DNA of 64,000 nt. It comes from Salinilacustrithrix flava. GTDB lineage: Bacteria > Actinomycetota > Acidimicrobiia > Acidimicrobiales > Salinilacustritrichaceae. The first letter of the stretch is position 1. Every line of letters starts with the position of its first letter. Location: positions 310,001-374,000 of the forward strand of contig JAMYFF010000002.1 in NCBI GenBank assembly GCA_024128875.1, in the 5' to 3' direction. The notes under the pieces were generated by a model. That model saw only the letters and a program-made list of their open reading frames with translations. It was not told the DNA's origin and searched no databases. The position numbers were made by a program, and so were the translations under genes. Shown here one piece after another: positions 50,324 through 58,572 of the stretch.

Positions 50324-50665
50324 GTGGACGTCGCCACCTTCCTCCGCAGCTGCCGCGTCGAGGCGGGGCTGACCCAGCGCCAGCTCGCCGAGCGGGCCGG
50401 CACGTCGGCGGCCGCCGTGTGCCACTACGAGCGCGGCACGCGCATCCCCCGGGCCGACACGCTGGTCCGCCTCGTGGCGGCGACCGGGGCCACGTTGACC
50501 TGGACGGCGCTGCGCTTCCCCGCCGATCCGGCGACCATCGACGCCATGGAGGACAACGGCGAGGCCCTGGCCGCCGTGCTCGACCTGGCCGAGCACCTGC
50601 CCCGTCGGCCGCGCCCCGAGACGATCGAGGCACCCGTCTTCGCCGCCCTCGCCACCGCGCGGTGA
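50324..50665 (+). CDS. XRE-family regulator (antitoxin-like)
   Basis: The 113-residue protein has an N-terminal helix-turn-helix of the XRE type ([40 protein letters not shown]) and a short C-terminal region that could contact a partner ([20 protein letters not shown]). GTG 50324 is preceded by a -10 at 6 nt, so leaderless. Its stop overlaps the start of the nucleotidyltransferase gene (GTGA). A small DNA-binding protein coupled to a nucleotidyltransferase, with a palindromic operator, is the layout of a self-repressed toxin-antitoxin unit. Confidence 0.85.
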   Translation: MDVATFLRSCRVEAGLTQRQLAERAGTSAAAVCHYERGTRIPRADTLVRLVAATGATLTWTALRFPADPATIDAMEDNGEALAAVLDLAEHLPRRPRPETIEAPVFAALATAR

Positions 50666-51213
50666 CGCTCACCGAGCGGATCGTGGCGCTGCACGCGGCG
50701 CTCGACGCTGCCGGGCTCCCTCACGCCTTCGGCGGCGCGCTCGCGCTCGCCTTCTGCACCGCCGAGCCGCGTGGCACCCAGGACATCGACGTCAACGTGT
50801 TCCTGTCCCCCGATGAGGTCGACCGCCTGCTCGACGCCCTCCCCGACGGCATCGCCGTGCGCGACACCGATCGGGAGCGGCTGGCCCGCGACGCCCAGGC
50901 CCGGCTGTGGTGGGACGCCACCCCCGTCGACGTGTTCCTGTCCAACCACCCGTTCCACGACCACGCCGAGGCCGACCGGCGCCACGTCGCCTTCGCCGGG
51001 ATCGAGCGCTTCCCGGTGCTCGCCTGCCAGGACCTCGCCGTGTTCAAGTCGTTCTCCGCCCAACCCAAGGACGTCGTCGACGTGGCCACGATGGTCGCCC
51101 TCGGTTCGGTCGACCTCGACGCGCTCGAGCGCTCGGTCGGCGCGCTGCTCGGCGACGACGAGCACCGGGCCCGCTTCTTCGAGCAGGTCGCCGAGGCCGC
51201 CCCGCAGATCTAA
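50662..51213 (+). CDS. Nucleotidyltransferase-fold protein (toxin-like)
   Basis: The 183-residue protein has the minimal nucleotidyltransferase core: helix with GGALALAF, then the metal-binding Asp pair in TQDIDVNVF, and a third acidic strand (WWDATPVDVFLSNHPFHDHA). The C-terminal helices include KSFSAQPKDVVDVATMVALG, as in AbiEii/DUF1814-like and related proteins. These enzymes transfer nucleotides to RNA or protein, and several act as toxins controlled by a co-encoded XRE or winged-helix protein. GTG start overlaps the XRE stop. The stop overlaps the convergent cinA stop by 3 nt. Confidence 0.82.
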   Translation: MTLTERIVALHAALDAAGLPHAFGGALALAFCTAEPRGTQDIDVNVFLSPDEVDRLLDALPDGIAVRDTDRERLARDAQARLWWDATPVDVFLSNHPFHDHAEADRRHVAFAGIERFPVLACQDLAVFKSFSAQPKDVVDVATMVALGSVDLDALERSVGALLGDDEHRARFFEQVAEAAPQI

Positions 51214-52463
51214 CGGGCGAGCAGGCGCCGGCGCAGGCCATCGAGGAGCGAGATGGTGGCGAACTGGCGCACCCGCTCCCGGTCGCCGGGCAGCTGGATG
51301 CGGCGCACCTCGACGTCGCCCTCCAGGTCGCTGGCGAGGAACACGGTGCCGACCTCGTGGCCATCCTGGGTGTCGGGTCCGGCGACGCCGGTGACGCCGA
51401 GGCCCACGTCCGCACCGAGGACCCGTCGGGCCCCCGAGGCCAGGGCGGCTGCGGCCTCCTCGGACACGACCGGGCCCTCGGGCACGCCGAGCACGTCGAA
51501 CTTCACCTCGGAGGCGTAGGCCACCACCGAGCCGCGGAACCAGGTGCTCGCACCCGGCACGGACACGATGCGCGCCGCGACCAGGCCGCCGGTGACGGAC
51601 TCGGCCAGGCCGAGGGTCAGGCCGCGCGCGACGAGAAGGTCGCCGACGGCGTGCTCCATCGTCTCGCCGTCGACCCCGAACACGAGGTCGCCGAGCACGG
51701 CGCGGACGGCCTCGTCCTCGGCGTCCACCAGGGCCAGCGCGCCCGCCTCGTCATCGCCACGGGCCGTGATGCGGACGCGGATCCCCTCGATGCCGGACGC
51801 GTTGAACGCGAGGGTCGGTGCCGGGGTGCCGGCGGCGTGGGCCTCGTCGATGGCCTGGATCCGCCCGTCGAGCAGCTCGGCCAGCGACGACTCGGACTCA
51901 CCCCAGGTCCGCAGGGTGCGCGAGACGATGGTCGAGGTGTCACCGGAGCGGCGGCGCAGGTCGGGCACGACGGCGCGCAGCACCATCTCCTGCATCTCGT
52001 GCGGCACGCCCGGCACGGCGTAGACGACCTTGTCCTCGCCCACCGGGCAGATGAGGCCGGGCGCCGTGCCGCGGGTCTGGGGGATGACGGTGGCACCGGC
52101 GGGCACGTCGGCCTGGCGCAGGTTGTTCTCCGCCATGCGCCGACCCCGCGAGGCGAACATGCCGCGGATGACGTCCTCCACATCGGGTTCCCGGACCAGC
52201 TCGACGCCCATGACCTCGGCGATCGCCTCGCGGGTCACGTCGTCCTGGGTCGGACCGAGCCCGCCGCAGCAGATCACGGCATCGGCCCGCTCCAGGGACT
52301 CGCGCAGGCAGGCCACCATGCGGGCGTGGTTGTCACCGACCCGCACCGAGCGCAGGCAGTCGATCCCGGCCAGCGCGAGCTGGGAGCCGATCCAGGACGA
52401 GTTGGAGTCCACGACCGTGCCGAGCAGGAGCTCGGTGCCGATGGCGACGACCTCGCAGCGCAC
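51210..52463 (-). CDS. cinA: CinA-family nicotinamide-nucleotide amidohydrolase/ADP-ribose pyrophosphatase
   Basis: The 417-residue protein has the N-terminal MoCF-like (COG1058) domain (VVAIGTELLLGTVVDSNSSW, CCGGLGPTQDDVT, VYAVPGVPHEMQEM) and the C-terminal PncC domain (LGLAESVTGGLVAARIVSVPG, VTGVAGP). It recycles pyridine nucleotides by deamidating NMN. GTG 52463 lies 1 nt after the pgsA stop; the order pgsA-cinA-recA is classic, but here the XRE/nucleotidyltransferase pair lies between cinA and recA on the other strand. Confidence 0.95.
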   Translation of the reverse strand: MRCEVVAIGTELLLGTVVDSNSSWIGSQLALAGIDCLRSVRVGDNHARMVACLRESLERADAVICCGGLGPTQDDVTREAIAEVMGVELVREPDVEDVIRGMFASRGRRMAENNLRQADVPAGATVIPQTRGTAPGLICPVGEDKVVYAVPGVPHEMQEMVLRAVVPDLRRRSGDTSTIVSRTLRTWGESESSLAELLDGRIQAIDEAHAAGTPAPTLAFNASGIEGIRVRITARGDDEAGALALVDAEDEAVRAVLGDLVFGVDGETMEHAVGDLLVARGLTLGLAESVTGGLVAARIVSVPGASTWFRGSVVAYASEVKFDVLGVPEGPVVSEEAAAALASGARRVLGADVGLGVTGVAGPDTQDGHEVGTVFLASDLEGDVEVRRIQLPGDRERVRQFATISLLDGLRRRLLAR

Positions 52464-52464
52464 G

Positions 52465-53046
52465 TCAGCCGCGGTCGCCGGTGTGGCTGAACGAGCGGTG
52501 GCCGTCGGTGACGTAGGAGATGCCGGTGCCGATGGTCAGCACCACGGCGGCCCAGAGGATCGAGACGTGCACCCACTCGGCGTGCTCGGCGATCGGGGGC
52601 AGCAGCGCGAAGGCGATGGCCAGCTCCTGGACCACCGTCTTCACCTTGGCCGAGTACCGAGCCGGGACGGCGATGCCCCGGCGGGCGTACCAGGAGCGGA
52701 ACACCGAGATGCCGATCTCGCGCACCGTGATGAGCAGCACCGGCACCCACCAGAACGTGCCCGACACCACGAGGGCCCACGCGGCGCCGAGCACCAGCAC
52801 CTTGTCGGCGAGGGGGTCGAGGAACGCACCGGAGCGGGTCGTGCCGTGCTTGCGGGCCAGGTGGCCGTCGAGGCCGTCGCTGAAGGCCAGCACCGTCCAG
52901 GCGGCCAGCGCCCAGTACGAGGAGCCGCCGTTGGCCACGAAGGCGAGGAACGGGACGGCGAGCGCCATCCGGGCGATCGTGATGGCGTTGGCCGGCGTGG
53001 CCAGGGCGGAGGCGCCGTAGCGCATGCGGTCGGCGGCGTCGCTCAC
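52465..53046 (-). CDS. pgsA: CDP-diacylglycerol-glycerol-3-phosphate 3-phosphatidyltransferase
   Basis: The 193-residue integral membrane enzyme has the CDP-alcohol phosphatidyltransferase motif D-G-x2-A-R-x8-G-x3-D-x3-D in SDGLDGHLARKHG to FLDPLADK, with five or six transmembrane helices. It makes phosphatidylglycerophosphate for phosphatidylglycerol and cardiolipin synthesis. GTG 53046 overlaps the rimO stop (GTGA), and cinA follows 1 nt after its own stop, so rimO-pgsA-cinA is a tightly coupled operon. Confidence 0.93.
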   Translation of the reverse strand: MSDAADRMRYGASALATPANAITIARMALAVPFLAFVANGGSSYWALAAWTVLAFSDGLDGHLARKHGTTRSGAFLDPLADKVLVLGAAWALVVSGTFWWVPVLLITVREIGISVFRSWYARRGIAVPARYSAKVKTVVQELAIAFALLPPIAEHAEWVHVSILWAAVVLTIGTGISYVTDGHRSFSHTGDRG

Positions 53047-54368
53047 GAGGTGCGCTCCGAGCTCGCTCCGACCCTGGGCAGCTGGGCGTGGACCTCGGGC
53101 CCCTCGGCGGCGACGACCTCGACGTCGACGATGGCGCCGACCTCGAGGTGGTCGGGGACGGTGATGATGCCGTCGATCTCCGGCGCCTCCCGATGGCTCC
53201 GCCCGACCCCCGGCTCGTCGACGAGCACCGACACCGTGCGGCCCACCAGGGCGTCGCGCCGGGCGCCGGTGATGTCGTCCTGGAGGTCGCGCAGCTCGAA
53301 GAGGCGGTCGGCGACGAGGGCGTCGGGGACCTCGCCATCGAGGTCGGCGGCGTAGGTGCCGTCCTCGGGCGAGTAGCGGAAGAACCCGCACCAGTCGAGC
53401 TGGGCCTCCTCGACGAAGGCGAGGAGGGCGTCGTGGTCGGCTTCGGTCTCGCCGGGGTAGCCGACGATGAAGTTGGAGCGGAAGGCGGCGTCGGGCTCGC
53501 GCTCGCGGATGGCGTGGATGCGCTCGAGGTAGCGGGATCCCTCACCCCAGCGCCGCATGCGCCGGACGAGGGGGCGCGAGACGTGCTGGAGCGACAGGTC
53601 GAAGTACGGGACGCCGGTGCGGCAGATGGCGTCGATCAGGTCGTCGGTGAGCTCGGACGGATACAGGTACAGCAGGCGGAGCCGGTCGACCACGGCGGAC
53701 AGGTCGTCGAGCAGGGGCACGAGCTCACGCGCACCCTGGCCCTGGTCCCGTCCGTAGGAGGCGAGGTCCTGGGCGACGAGCACGATCTCGCGCACGCCGG
53801 ACGACGCGAGCGACTCGGCCTCGGCGACGACGTCGAGGCGCCCGCGGGACCGCTGCGGGCCGCGGAAGGAGGGGATGGCGCAGAAGCCGCACTTGCGGTC
53901 GCAGCCCTCGGCCACCTTCACGTACGCCCACGGCGCGGACGCCGCCGGGCGGGGCATGTTGAGCAGGTCGAGGGCCGGCACGGCCGGCTCGGTCGGGGTG
54001 CGCCCGATGCCGCCGATGCTCACCGGCACCCAGCCGGTCTCGGTCGCGGTCACCGGGCCACCGAAGCCGACGACGCGGTCGACCTCGGGCAGGGCGTCGG
54101 CCAGCTCGGCGCCGTAGCGCTCGGCCATGCAGCCCGTGACGACCACCTCGGCACCGTCTCGACGGGCGTCGCTCAGGGAGAGGATCGTGTCGATCGACTC
54201 CTGGCGGGCCTCCTCGATGAAGGCGCAGGTGTTCACCACGACGAGGTCGGCGTGGTCGGGCGCGTCCGCGGGGAGGTACCCGTCGGCCAGCAGCCGACCG
54301 GTGACCTTGTCGGAGTCGACCGAGTTCTTCGGGCACCCCAGCGTCTCGACCCAGAAGCGCTGCGCCAT
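53043..54368 (-). CDS. rimO: Ribosomal protein S12 methylthiotransferase
   Basis: The 441-residue radical-SAM enzyme adds methylthio to an Asp of ribosomal protein S12. UPF0004 domain cysteines (FWVETLGCPKNSVDSDK, VVNTCAFIEEA, VVTGCMAER), radical-SAM motif GCDRKCGFCAIPSFRGPQRS, and a C-terminal TRAM domain are present. The LGCPKN signature separates RimO from MiaB. ATG 54368 has TACCCT 7 nt upstream (54381-54376) and no Shine-Dalgarno sequence, so a leaderless promoter drives rimO-pgsA-cinA. Confidence 0.96.
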   Translation of the reverse strand: MAQRFWVETLGCPKNSVDSDKVTGRLLADGYLPADAPDHADLVVVNTCAFIEEARQESIDTILSLSDARRDGAEVVVTGCMAERYGAELADALPEVDRVVGFGGPVTATETGWVPVSIGGIGRTPTEPAVPALDLLNMPRPAASAPWAYVKVAEGCDRKCGFCAIPSFRGPQRSRGRLDVVAEAESLASSGVREIVLVAQDLASYGRDQGQGARELVPLLDDLSAVVDRLRLLYLYPSELTDDLIDAICRTGVPYFDLSLQHVSRPLVRRMRRWGEGSRYLERIHAIREREPDAAFRSNFIVGYPGETEADHDALLAFVEEAQLDWCGFFRYSPEDGTYAADLDGEVPDALVADRLFELRDLQDDITGARRDALVGRTVSVLVDEPGVGRSHREAPEIDGIITVPDHLEVGAIVDVEVVAAEGPEVHAQLPRVGASSERTS

Positions 54369-54417
54369 CGAGATGAGGGTACCGGGGTACCCGGCCGGCT
54401 CCCGAGTCGCCTCACCG

Positions 54418-55365
54418 TCAGGCGGTGTGCGCGAGGCGCAGGCCGGGCCGCGGCCACGTCGTCTTCACGAGCTGCCCGGTGCCGGAGAGCGTGATGTAGG
54501 CGGTGCGCAGGTCGTCGCCGCCGAAGCAGATGTTGGTGACCAGCGGATCCCCGAACGGCGTGTGCTCCACGGTCTCGCCATCGGGCGAGATCGACGTGAC
54601 GCCGCCGTTGATGAGCGTGGCCACGCACACCCAGCCCTCGCCGTCGACGGCGAGGGAGTCGAGGAACTGCATGCCGGGCAGGCCGGCGAGCAGGTGACCC
54701 CCGCCGGGGCCCGCCGGGTTCGCCTGCGCCTGGTCGATCGTGCCGGGTTCTCCGATCGGCCAGTGGAAGACGCGGCCGGTGTGGGTCTCGGCGGCGTAGA
54801 GGGTGGCACCGTCGGGCGACAGGCCGATGCCGTTGGGCGCGTCCACCGGGAACACGACCTCACGGCATGACGAGCCGTCCGGCGACGCGTAGTGCAGGCC
54901 GGTGCGGTCGGAGGTGCGGTCGAGGCGGACGCCGTGGTCGCTGAACCAGAAGCCGCCGTGGGCGTCGAAGACGATGTCGTTCGGGGCGCGCAGCGGGATG
55001 CTGGTGCCGTCGGCGGCGGTGGAGGTCGTGTACACGGTCTCGACCGCACCGCTCTCCAGGTCGACCCGCTGGATGGATCCGCCGTTCCAGCTGGGCGGGC
55101 AGTGGCCGGGGATCGTCAGGCCCATGACGTCCTCCCAGTGGAAGCACCCGCCGTTGTTGCAGACGTAGACCTTGCCGTCGGGGCCGACCGCGGCGCCGTT
55201 GGGGCCGCCCCCGAGGTCGAAGCGCCGCCGCACCTCGCCGTCGGCCTCGAGCCAGGTGAGGGTGCCCCGCTTGATCTCGACGAGCAGGATCGACCCGTCG
55301 TCCATGGCGATGGGGCCCTCGGGGAACTGGAGGTCGGTGGCGATGGTGCTGACGTCGGCGGTCAT
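54418..55365 (-). CDS. SMP-30/gluconolactonase-family protein
   Basis: The 315-residue six-bladed beta-propeller belongs to the SMP-30/Gluconolactonase/LRE family. The metal-binding Glu is in TDLQFPEGPIAMDDGS, the Asn in RAPNDIVFDAHGGFWFSD and the Asp near VDAPNGIGLSPDG. It would hydrolyse a sugar lactone or similar ester; no sugar-pathway gene is adjacent. ATG 55365; the 54-bp divergent region to the flavoprotein gene holds both promoters. Confidence 0.9.
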   Translation of the reverse strand: MTADVSTIATDLQFPEGPIAMDDGSILLVEIKRGTLTWLEADGEVRRRFDLGGGPNGAAVGPDGKVYVCNNGGCFHWEDVMGLTIPGHCPPSWNGGSIQRVDLESGAVETVYTTSTAADGTSIPLRAPNDIVFDAHGGFWFSDHGVRLDRTSDRTGLHYASPDGSSCREVVFPVDAPNGIGLSPDGATLYAAETHTGRVFHWPIGEPGTIDQAQANPAGPGGGHLLAGLPGMQFLDSLAVDGEGWVCVATLINGGVTSISPDGETVEHTPFGDPLVTNICFGGDDLRTAYITLSGTGQLVKTTWPRPGLRLAHTA

Positions 55366-55407
55366 GGCCCGGATCTTGGCACGCGACAGGCAACTCGTGT
55401 TTCCACC

Positions 55408-55413
55408 TAGGTT
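55408..55413 (+). promoter_or_regulatory. -10 element of the PPOX-type gene
   Basis: TAGGTT lies 6 nt before ATG 55420 with no ribosome site between; predicted leaderless start. Confidence 0.5.
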
Positions 55414-55419
55414 CCCGTC

Positions 55420-55944
55420 ATGCCTCGCCTCAGCACCGACCAGATCGTGGAGTTCCTGACCGAGCCCGGGCACCTGACCCGCATCGCCACCGTCGATACG
55501 GACGGCGCGCCCTCGGTGGCCCCGATCTGGTTCCTGTTCGACGACGGCCGCATCTGGTTCACGCCGCGCGAGAAGTCGTCGTGGTGGCACCACATCCAGC
55601 GCGAGCCCCGGGTGGCCATGACCATCGACGAGGACGACGCCCCGTTCCGCAAGGTCTTCGTGAAGGGCACGGTCACCGTCGAGCACCCACCGGGCGAGGA
55701 CGACGCCTGGCGGTCCCGCTACCGCGACATCGCAATCCGCTACACGCCCGACGCCTTCGCCGACGCGTACATCAACGCCACGGTGCACGAGCCCCGCGCC
55801 CTGCTGTCGCTGCCGTGCGACCCGGCCGCGGTCACGTCGTGGCGCATGCCGCTCCAGGGCGAGGACCCCGCCGAGGTGTGGGCGCCGCAGTACTACCACC
55901 GGCGCCCGGCGCCCGAGGAGTGGGTGCCGGAGCGGCGCGTCTAG
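55420..55944 (+). CDS. Pyridoxamine 5'-phosphate oxidase-fold (F420/FMN) protein
   Basis: The 174-residue split-barrel protein belongs to the PPOX class (GHLTRIATVDTDGAPSVAPI, IWFTPREKSSWWHHIQREPR, VAMTIDED). In actinobacteria this group includes many F420-dependent reductases and heme or FMN binders; the exact cofactor cannot be assigned. The C-terminal tail ends YYHRRPAPEEWVPERRV. Its stop abuts the convergent exchanger stop with no bases between. Leaderless start. Confidence 0.85.
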   Translation: MPRLSTDQIVEFLTEPGHLTRIATVDTDGAPSVAPIWFLFDDGRIWFTPREKSSWWHHIQREPRVAMTIDEDDAPFRKVFVKGTVTVEHPPGEDDAWRSRYRDIAIRYTPDAFADAYINATVHEPRALLSLPCDPAAVTSWRMPLQGEDPAEVWAPQYYHRRPAPEEWVPERRV

Positions 55945-56910
55945 CTACGCGAGGAGCGGCAGGGTGACGGCGTAGGCGCCGAGCAGCACGATCGCCTCCC
56001 AGCGCACGACACGCTTGCCCGAGAACATGAAGAACCACGCCCCGAAGGCGATGAGCAGCATCGACCCGACCCCGATGCTGGCCAGCTTGTCATCGGCCAG
56101 CAGGCCGGGGCCGGCGATGCCGGCCACCGCCCCGACCCCGAGGCTGTTGAAGAGGTTCGAGCCGAGCAGGTTGCCGATGATGAGCTCGTGCTCGTCCTTC
56201 CGGGCCGCAGCGATCGCCGTCACCAGCTCCGGGAGCGAGGTGCCGAGTGCGACCAGGGTCACCGCCACGAACCCCTCGCCCAGCCCGAGCTCGTCGGCGA
56301 TGGTCGATGCACCCTCCACGGTGAGCTGGGCACCGACGACGACGCCGATGAGCCCGAGCACGGTGCGGAAGCCCTCGGCCCGAAGCGAGATCGATGAACG
56401 GTCCTCCAGGTACTCGTCGACCTCGGCGAGCATCTCGTCGTTGTCCGAACCCGAGCCTCGGAAGATCAAGAGGAGCGCACCGACCAGACCGACGGCGAGG
56501 ACGATGCCCTCCCACCGTTCGAGGCCGTCCTGGGCGAGGACGGCGAAGAGGACCACCGAGGCCGTCGAGAGCGGCGCCTCGCGCTTGATGATCCCCGATG
56601 TGACCGTCATGGCGCAGAGCAGCGCCGACACGCCGAGCACCAGCGACAGGTTCGCGATGTTGGAGCCGATGACGTTGCCGACGGCGATGTCGAGCTTGTC
56701 CTGGCTGGCCGCGATGCCCGACACGACCATCTCCGGCGCGCTCGTGCCGAACCCGACGACCACGGCCCCGATGACGACCGGGGGGACCTTGAGGGCAGCC
56801 GACAGCCGGGCGGCCCCCTCCACGAACGCGTCGGCCGCCTTGGTCAGGACGACCAAGCCGACGACGACGGCGAGGAGGGCGAGCAGCACGGCGGCCATGA
56901 TTGCAGCCAT
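55945..56910 (-). CDS. Calcium/sodium (CaCA) antiporter
   Basis: The 321-residue exchanger has two inverted halves with the family's alpha-repeats: GFGTSAPEMVVSGIAASQ with GNVIGSNIANLSLVLG, and ALGTSLPELVTAIAAARK with GNLLGSNLFNSLGVG. The central loop is acidic. It probably exports Ca2+ in exchange for Na+ or H+. ATG 56910 has a strong GGAGGGGAAGG upstream; its start codon overlaps the start codon of the divergent quinone oxidoreductase in the sequence CCATGG. Confidence 0.92.
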   Translation of the reverse strand: MAAIMAAVLLALLAVVVGLVVLTKAADAFVEGAARLSAALKVPPVVIGAVVVGFGTSAPEMVVSGIAASQDKLDIAVGNVIGSNIANLSLVLGVSALLCAMTVTSGIIKREAPLSTASVVLFAVLAQDGLERWEGIVLAVGLVGALLLIFRGSGSDNDEMLAEVDEYLEDRSSISLRAEGFRTVLGLIGVVVGAQLTVEGASTIADELGLGEGFVAVTLVALGTSLPELVTAIAAARKDEHELIIGNLLGSNLFNSLGVGAVAGIAGPGLLADDKLASIGVGSMLLIAFGAWFFMFSGKRVVRWEAIVLLGAYAVTLPLLA

Positions 56911-57901
56911 GGCCTTCCCCTCCCGATCCCACGCCATCCGCTTCGACCGCACCGGCGGGCCAGACGTGCTCGAGTGGACCGGGGTCGACGTCGATGAGCC
57001 CGGCCCGGGCCAGGCCCTCGTCCGCCACACCGCAGTGGGCCTCAACTTCGTCGACACCTACTTCCGATCCGGCCTCTACCCCGCCCGCCTCCCGAGCGGG
57101 CTCGGCATGGAGGCCGCCGGCGTGATCGAGGCGGTGGGCGAGGGAGTGGACCTCGCCGTCGGCGACCGGGTGGCCTACGGCACGGGTCCGCTCGGGGCCT
57201 ACGCCGAGCACGTCACGGTGCCGGCCGGTGGCCTCGTGCGGGTCCCCGACGACGTCGACGACCAGACGGCGGCGGCGATCATGCTCAAGGGCCTCACCGC
57301 CCAGTACCTGCTGCGCCAGACCTACGACGTCGGTCCCGGCACGGTCATCCTCGGCCACGCCGCCGCCGGCGGGGTCGGCCTGATCCTCGGGCAGTGGGCC
57401 AAGGCGCTCGGCGCCACGGTGATCGGCACGGCCAGCACCCCGGCCAAGCGCGAGCTGGCGCTCGAGAACGGCTACGAGCACGTCATCGCCTACCGGGACG
57501 AGGGCGTGGACGTCGCGGCCGCCGTCCGGGAGCTCACCGGCGGCCGAGGGGTGGACGTGGTCTACGACGGTGTCGGCGCCGACACCTTCATGGCGTCGAT
57601 GGACTCGCTGCGGCCCCGGGGGATGCTGGTCACCTACGGCAACGCCTCCGGACCGGTGCCAGCCTTCGAGCCGTCGATCCTGGCCACCAAGGGCTCGCTC
57701 TTCGTCACCCGACCGACCCTGGCCAGCTACGCCGACTCCCCCGCCGCCACCCAGGCGATGGCCGACGACCTGTTCGCCGTCGTCGCATCGGGCGAGGTGT
57801 CGATCCGGATCGGCCAGACCTTCCCGCTCGCCGACGCGGCCCGTGCCCATGTCGAGCTGGAGGCCGGACGCACCACCGGCTCCACCGTCCTGCTGCCCTG
57901 A
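56909..57901 (+). CDS. Zinc-independent quinone oxidoreductase (MDR family)
   Basis: The 330-residue protein has the GroES-like N-terminal domain (AIRFDRTGGPDVLEWTGVDV, FVDTYFRSGLYP, LPSGLGMEAAGVIEAVGEGV) and an NADPH-binding Rossmann domain (VILGHAAAGGVGLILGQWAK). No structural or catalytic zinc cysteines are present, which places it with quinone oxidoreductases (Qor). ATG 56909 (MAFPSRSHAIRF) is the preferred start; ATG 56897 is possible. No ribosome site is visible, and the start overlaps the divergent exchanger's start, so promoters of the two genes must lie inside each other's coding sequences. Confidence 0.9.
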   Translation: MAFPSRSHAIRFDRTGGPDVLEWTGVDVDEPGPGQALVRHTAVGLNFVDTYFRSGLYPARLPSGLGMEAAGVIEAVGEGVDLAVGDRVAYGTGPLGAYAEHVTVPAGGLVRVPDDVDDQTAAAIMLKGLTAQYLLRQTYDVGPGTVILGHAAAGGVGLILGQWAKALGATVIGTASTPAKRELALENGYEHVIAYRDEGVDVAAAVRELTGGRGVDVVYDGVGADTFMASMDSLRPRGMLVTYGNASGPVPAFEPSILATKGSLFVTRPTLASYADSPAATQAMADDLFAVVASGEVSIRIGQTFPLADAARAHVELEAGRTTGSTVLLP

Positions 57902-57917
57902 GTACGGTGCGCCCCTG

Positions 57918-58538
57918 ATGCGCTCCGCCTTCGCCCGCCGCTACGACCAGCTCACGGCCCGCATGGAGGACGCCTGGCTCCGGCGAGCCCGCGCCGACCT
58001 CCTGGTGGGGCTGTCGGGAACCGTCGTGGAGCTCGGCGCCGGCACCGGCCACAACCTGGAGCACTACCCGGACACCGTCGAGCGCCTCGTCCTCACCGAA
58101 CCGTCCGCCGCCATGCGCGACCAGCTGCGCACCCGGGTGAACGAGGCGCCGCGCTCCTTCGACGTGGAGATCGTCGACGCCACCGCCGACCGGCTGCCGT
58201 TCAACGACGGCACCGCCGACGCCATCGTGTCCACGCTCGTGCTGTGCTCGGTTCCGGCCCTCGGACCCGTCGTCGCGGAGGCTCGCCGGGTGCTGCGCCC
58301 GGGTGGCGAGCTGCGCCTGATCGAGCACGTCGCCGCGGCACGAGGTTGGGCGCACCGCATCCAGACCCGCCTCGACCCGGTGTGGAACTGGATCGAGGGC
58401 TCGTGCCACCTCGATCACGAGACCCGCACGGCGCTGGCTGCCGGGGGCTTCGACGTCTCCGGCGTGTCCGAGGCGGTGCAGCGCGGCATGCCGCCGCTGT
58501 TCCACCGCATCGCCCGCGGCGTCGCCGTCGCCCCCTGA
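57918..58538 (+). CDS. Class I SAM-dependent methyltransferase
   Basis: The 206-residue protein has methyltransferase motif I (TVVELGAGTGHNLEHYP), an acidic residue after strand 2 (LTEPSAAMRDQL), motif II (DGTADAIVSTLVLCSVPAL) and motif III (RRVLRPGGELRLIEHVAA). This type 11/UbiE-like core plus WNWIEGSCHLDHETRTAL resembles METTL7-like small-molecule methyltransferases; the substrate is unknown. ATG 57918 lies 16 nt after the quinone oxidoreductase stop, so they may be co-transcribed; TACGGT lies 9 nt upstream. Confidence 0.88.
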   Translation: MRSAFARRYDQLTARMEDAWLRRARADLLVGLSGTVVELGAGTGHNLEHYPDTVERLVLTEPSAAMRDQLRTRVNEAPRSFDVEIVDATADRLPFNDGTADAIVSTLVLCSVPALGPVVAEARRVLRPGGELRLIEHVAAARGWAHRIQTRLDPVWNWIEGSCHLDHETRTALAAGGFDVSGVSEAVQRGMPPLFHRIARGVAVAP

Positions 58539-58572
58539 GCCGGGCGCTACACCACGACTGCCAGTTCGAGGG

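Noticed and set aside
50324..50665. ClgR, the XRE activator usually found near pgsA-recA in actinobacteria
   Set aside because: The protein is on the opposite strand, coupled to a nucleotidyltransferase, and its C-terminal region does not look like ClgR.
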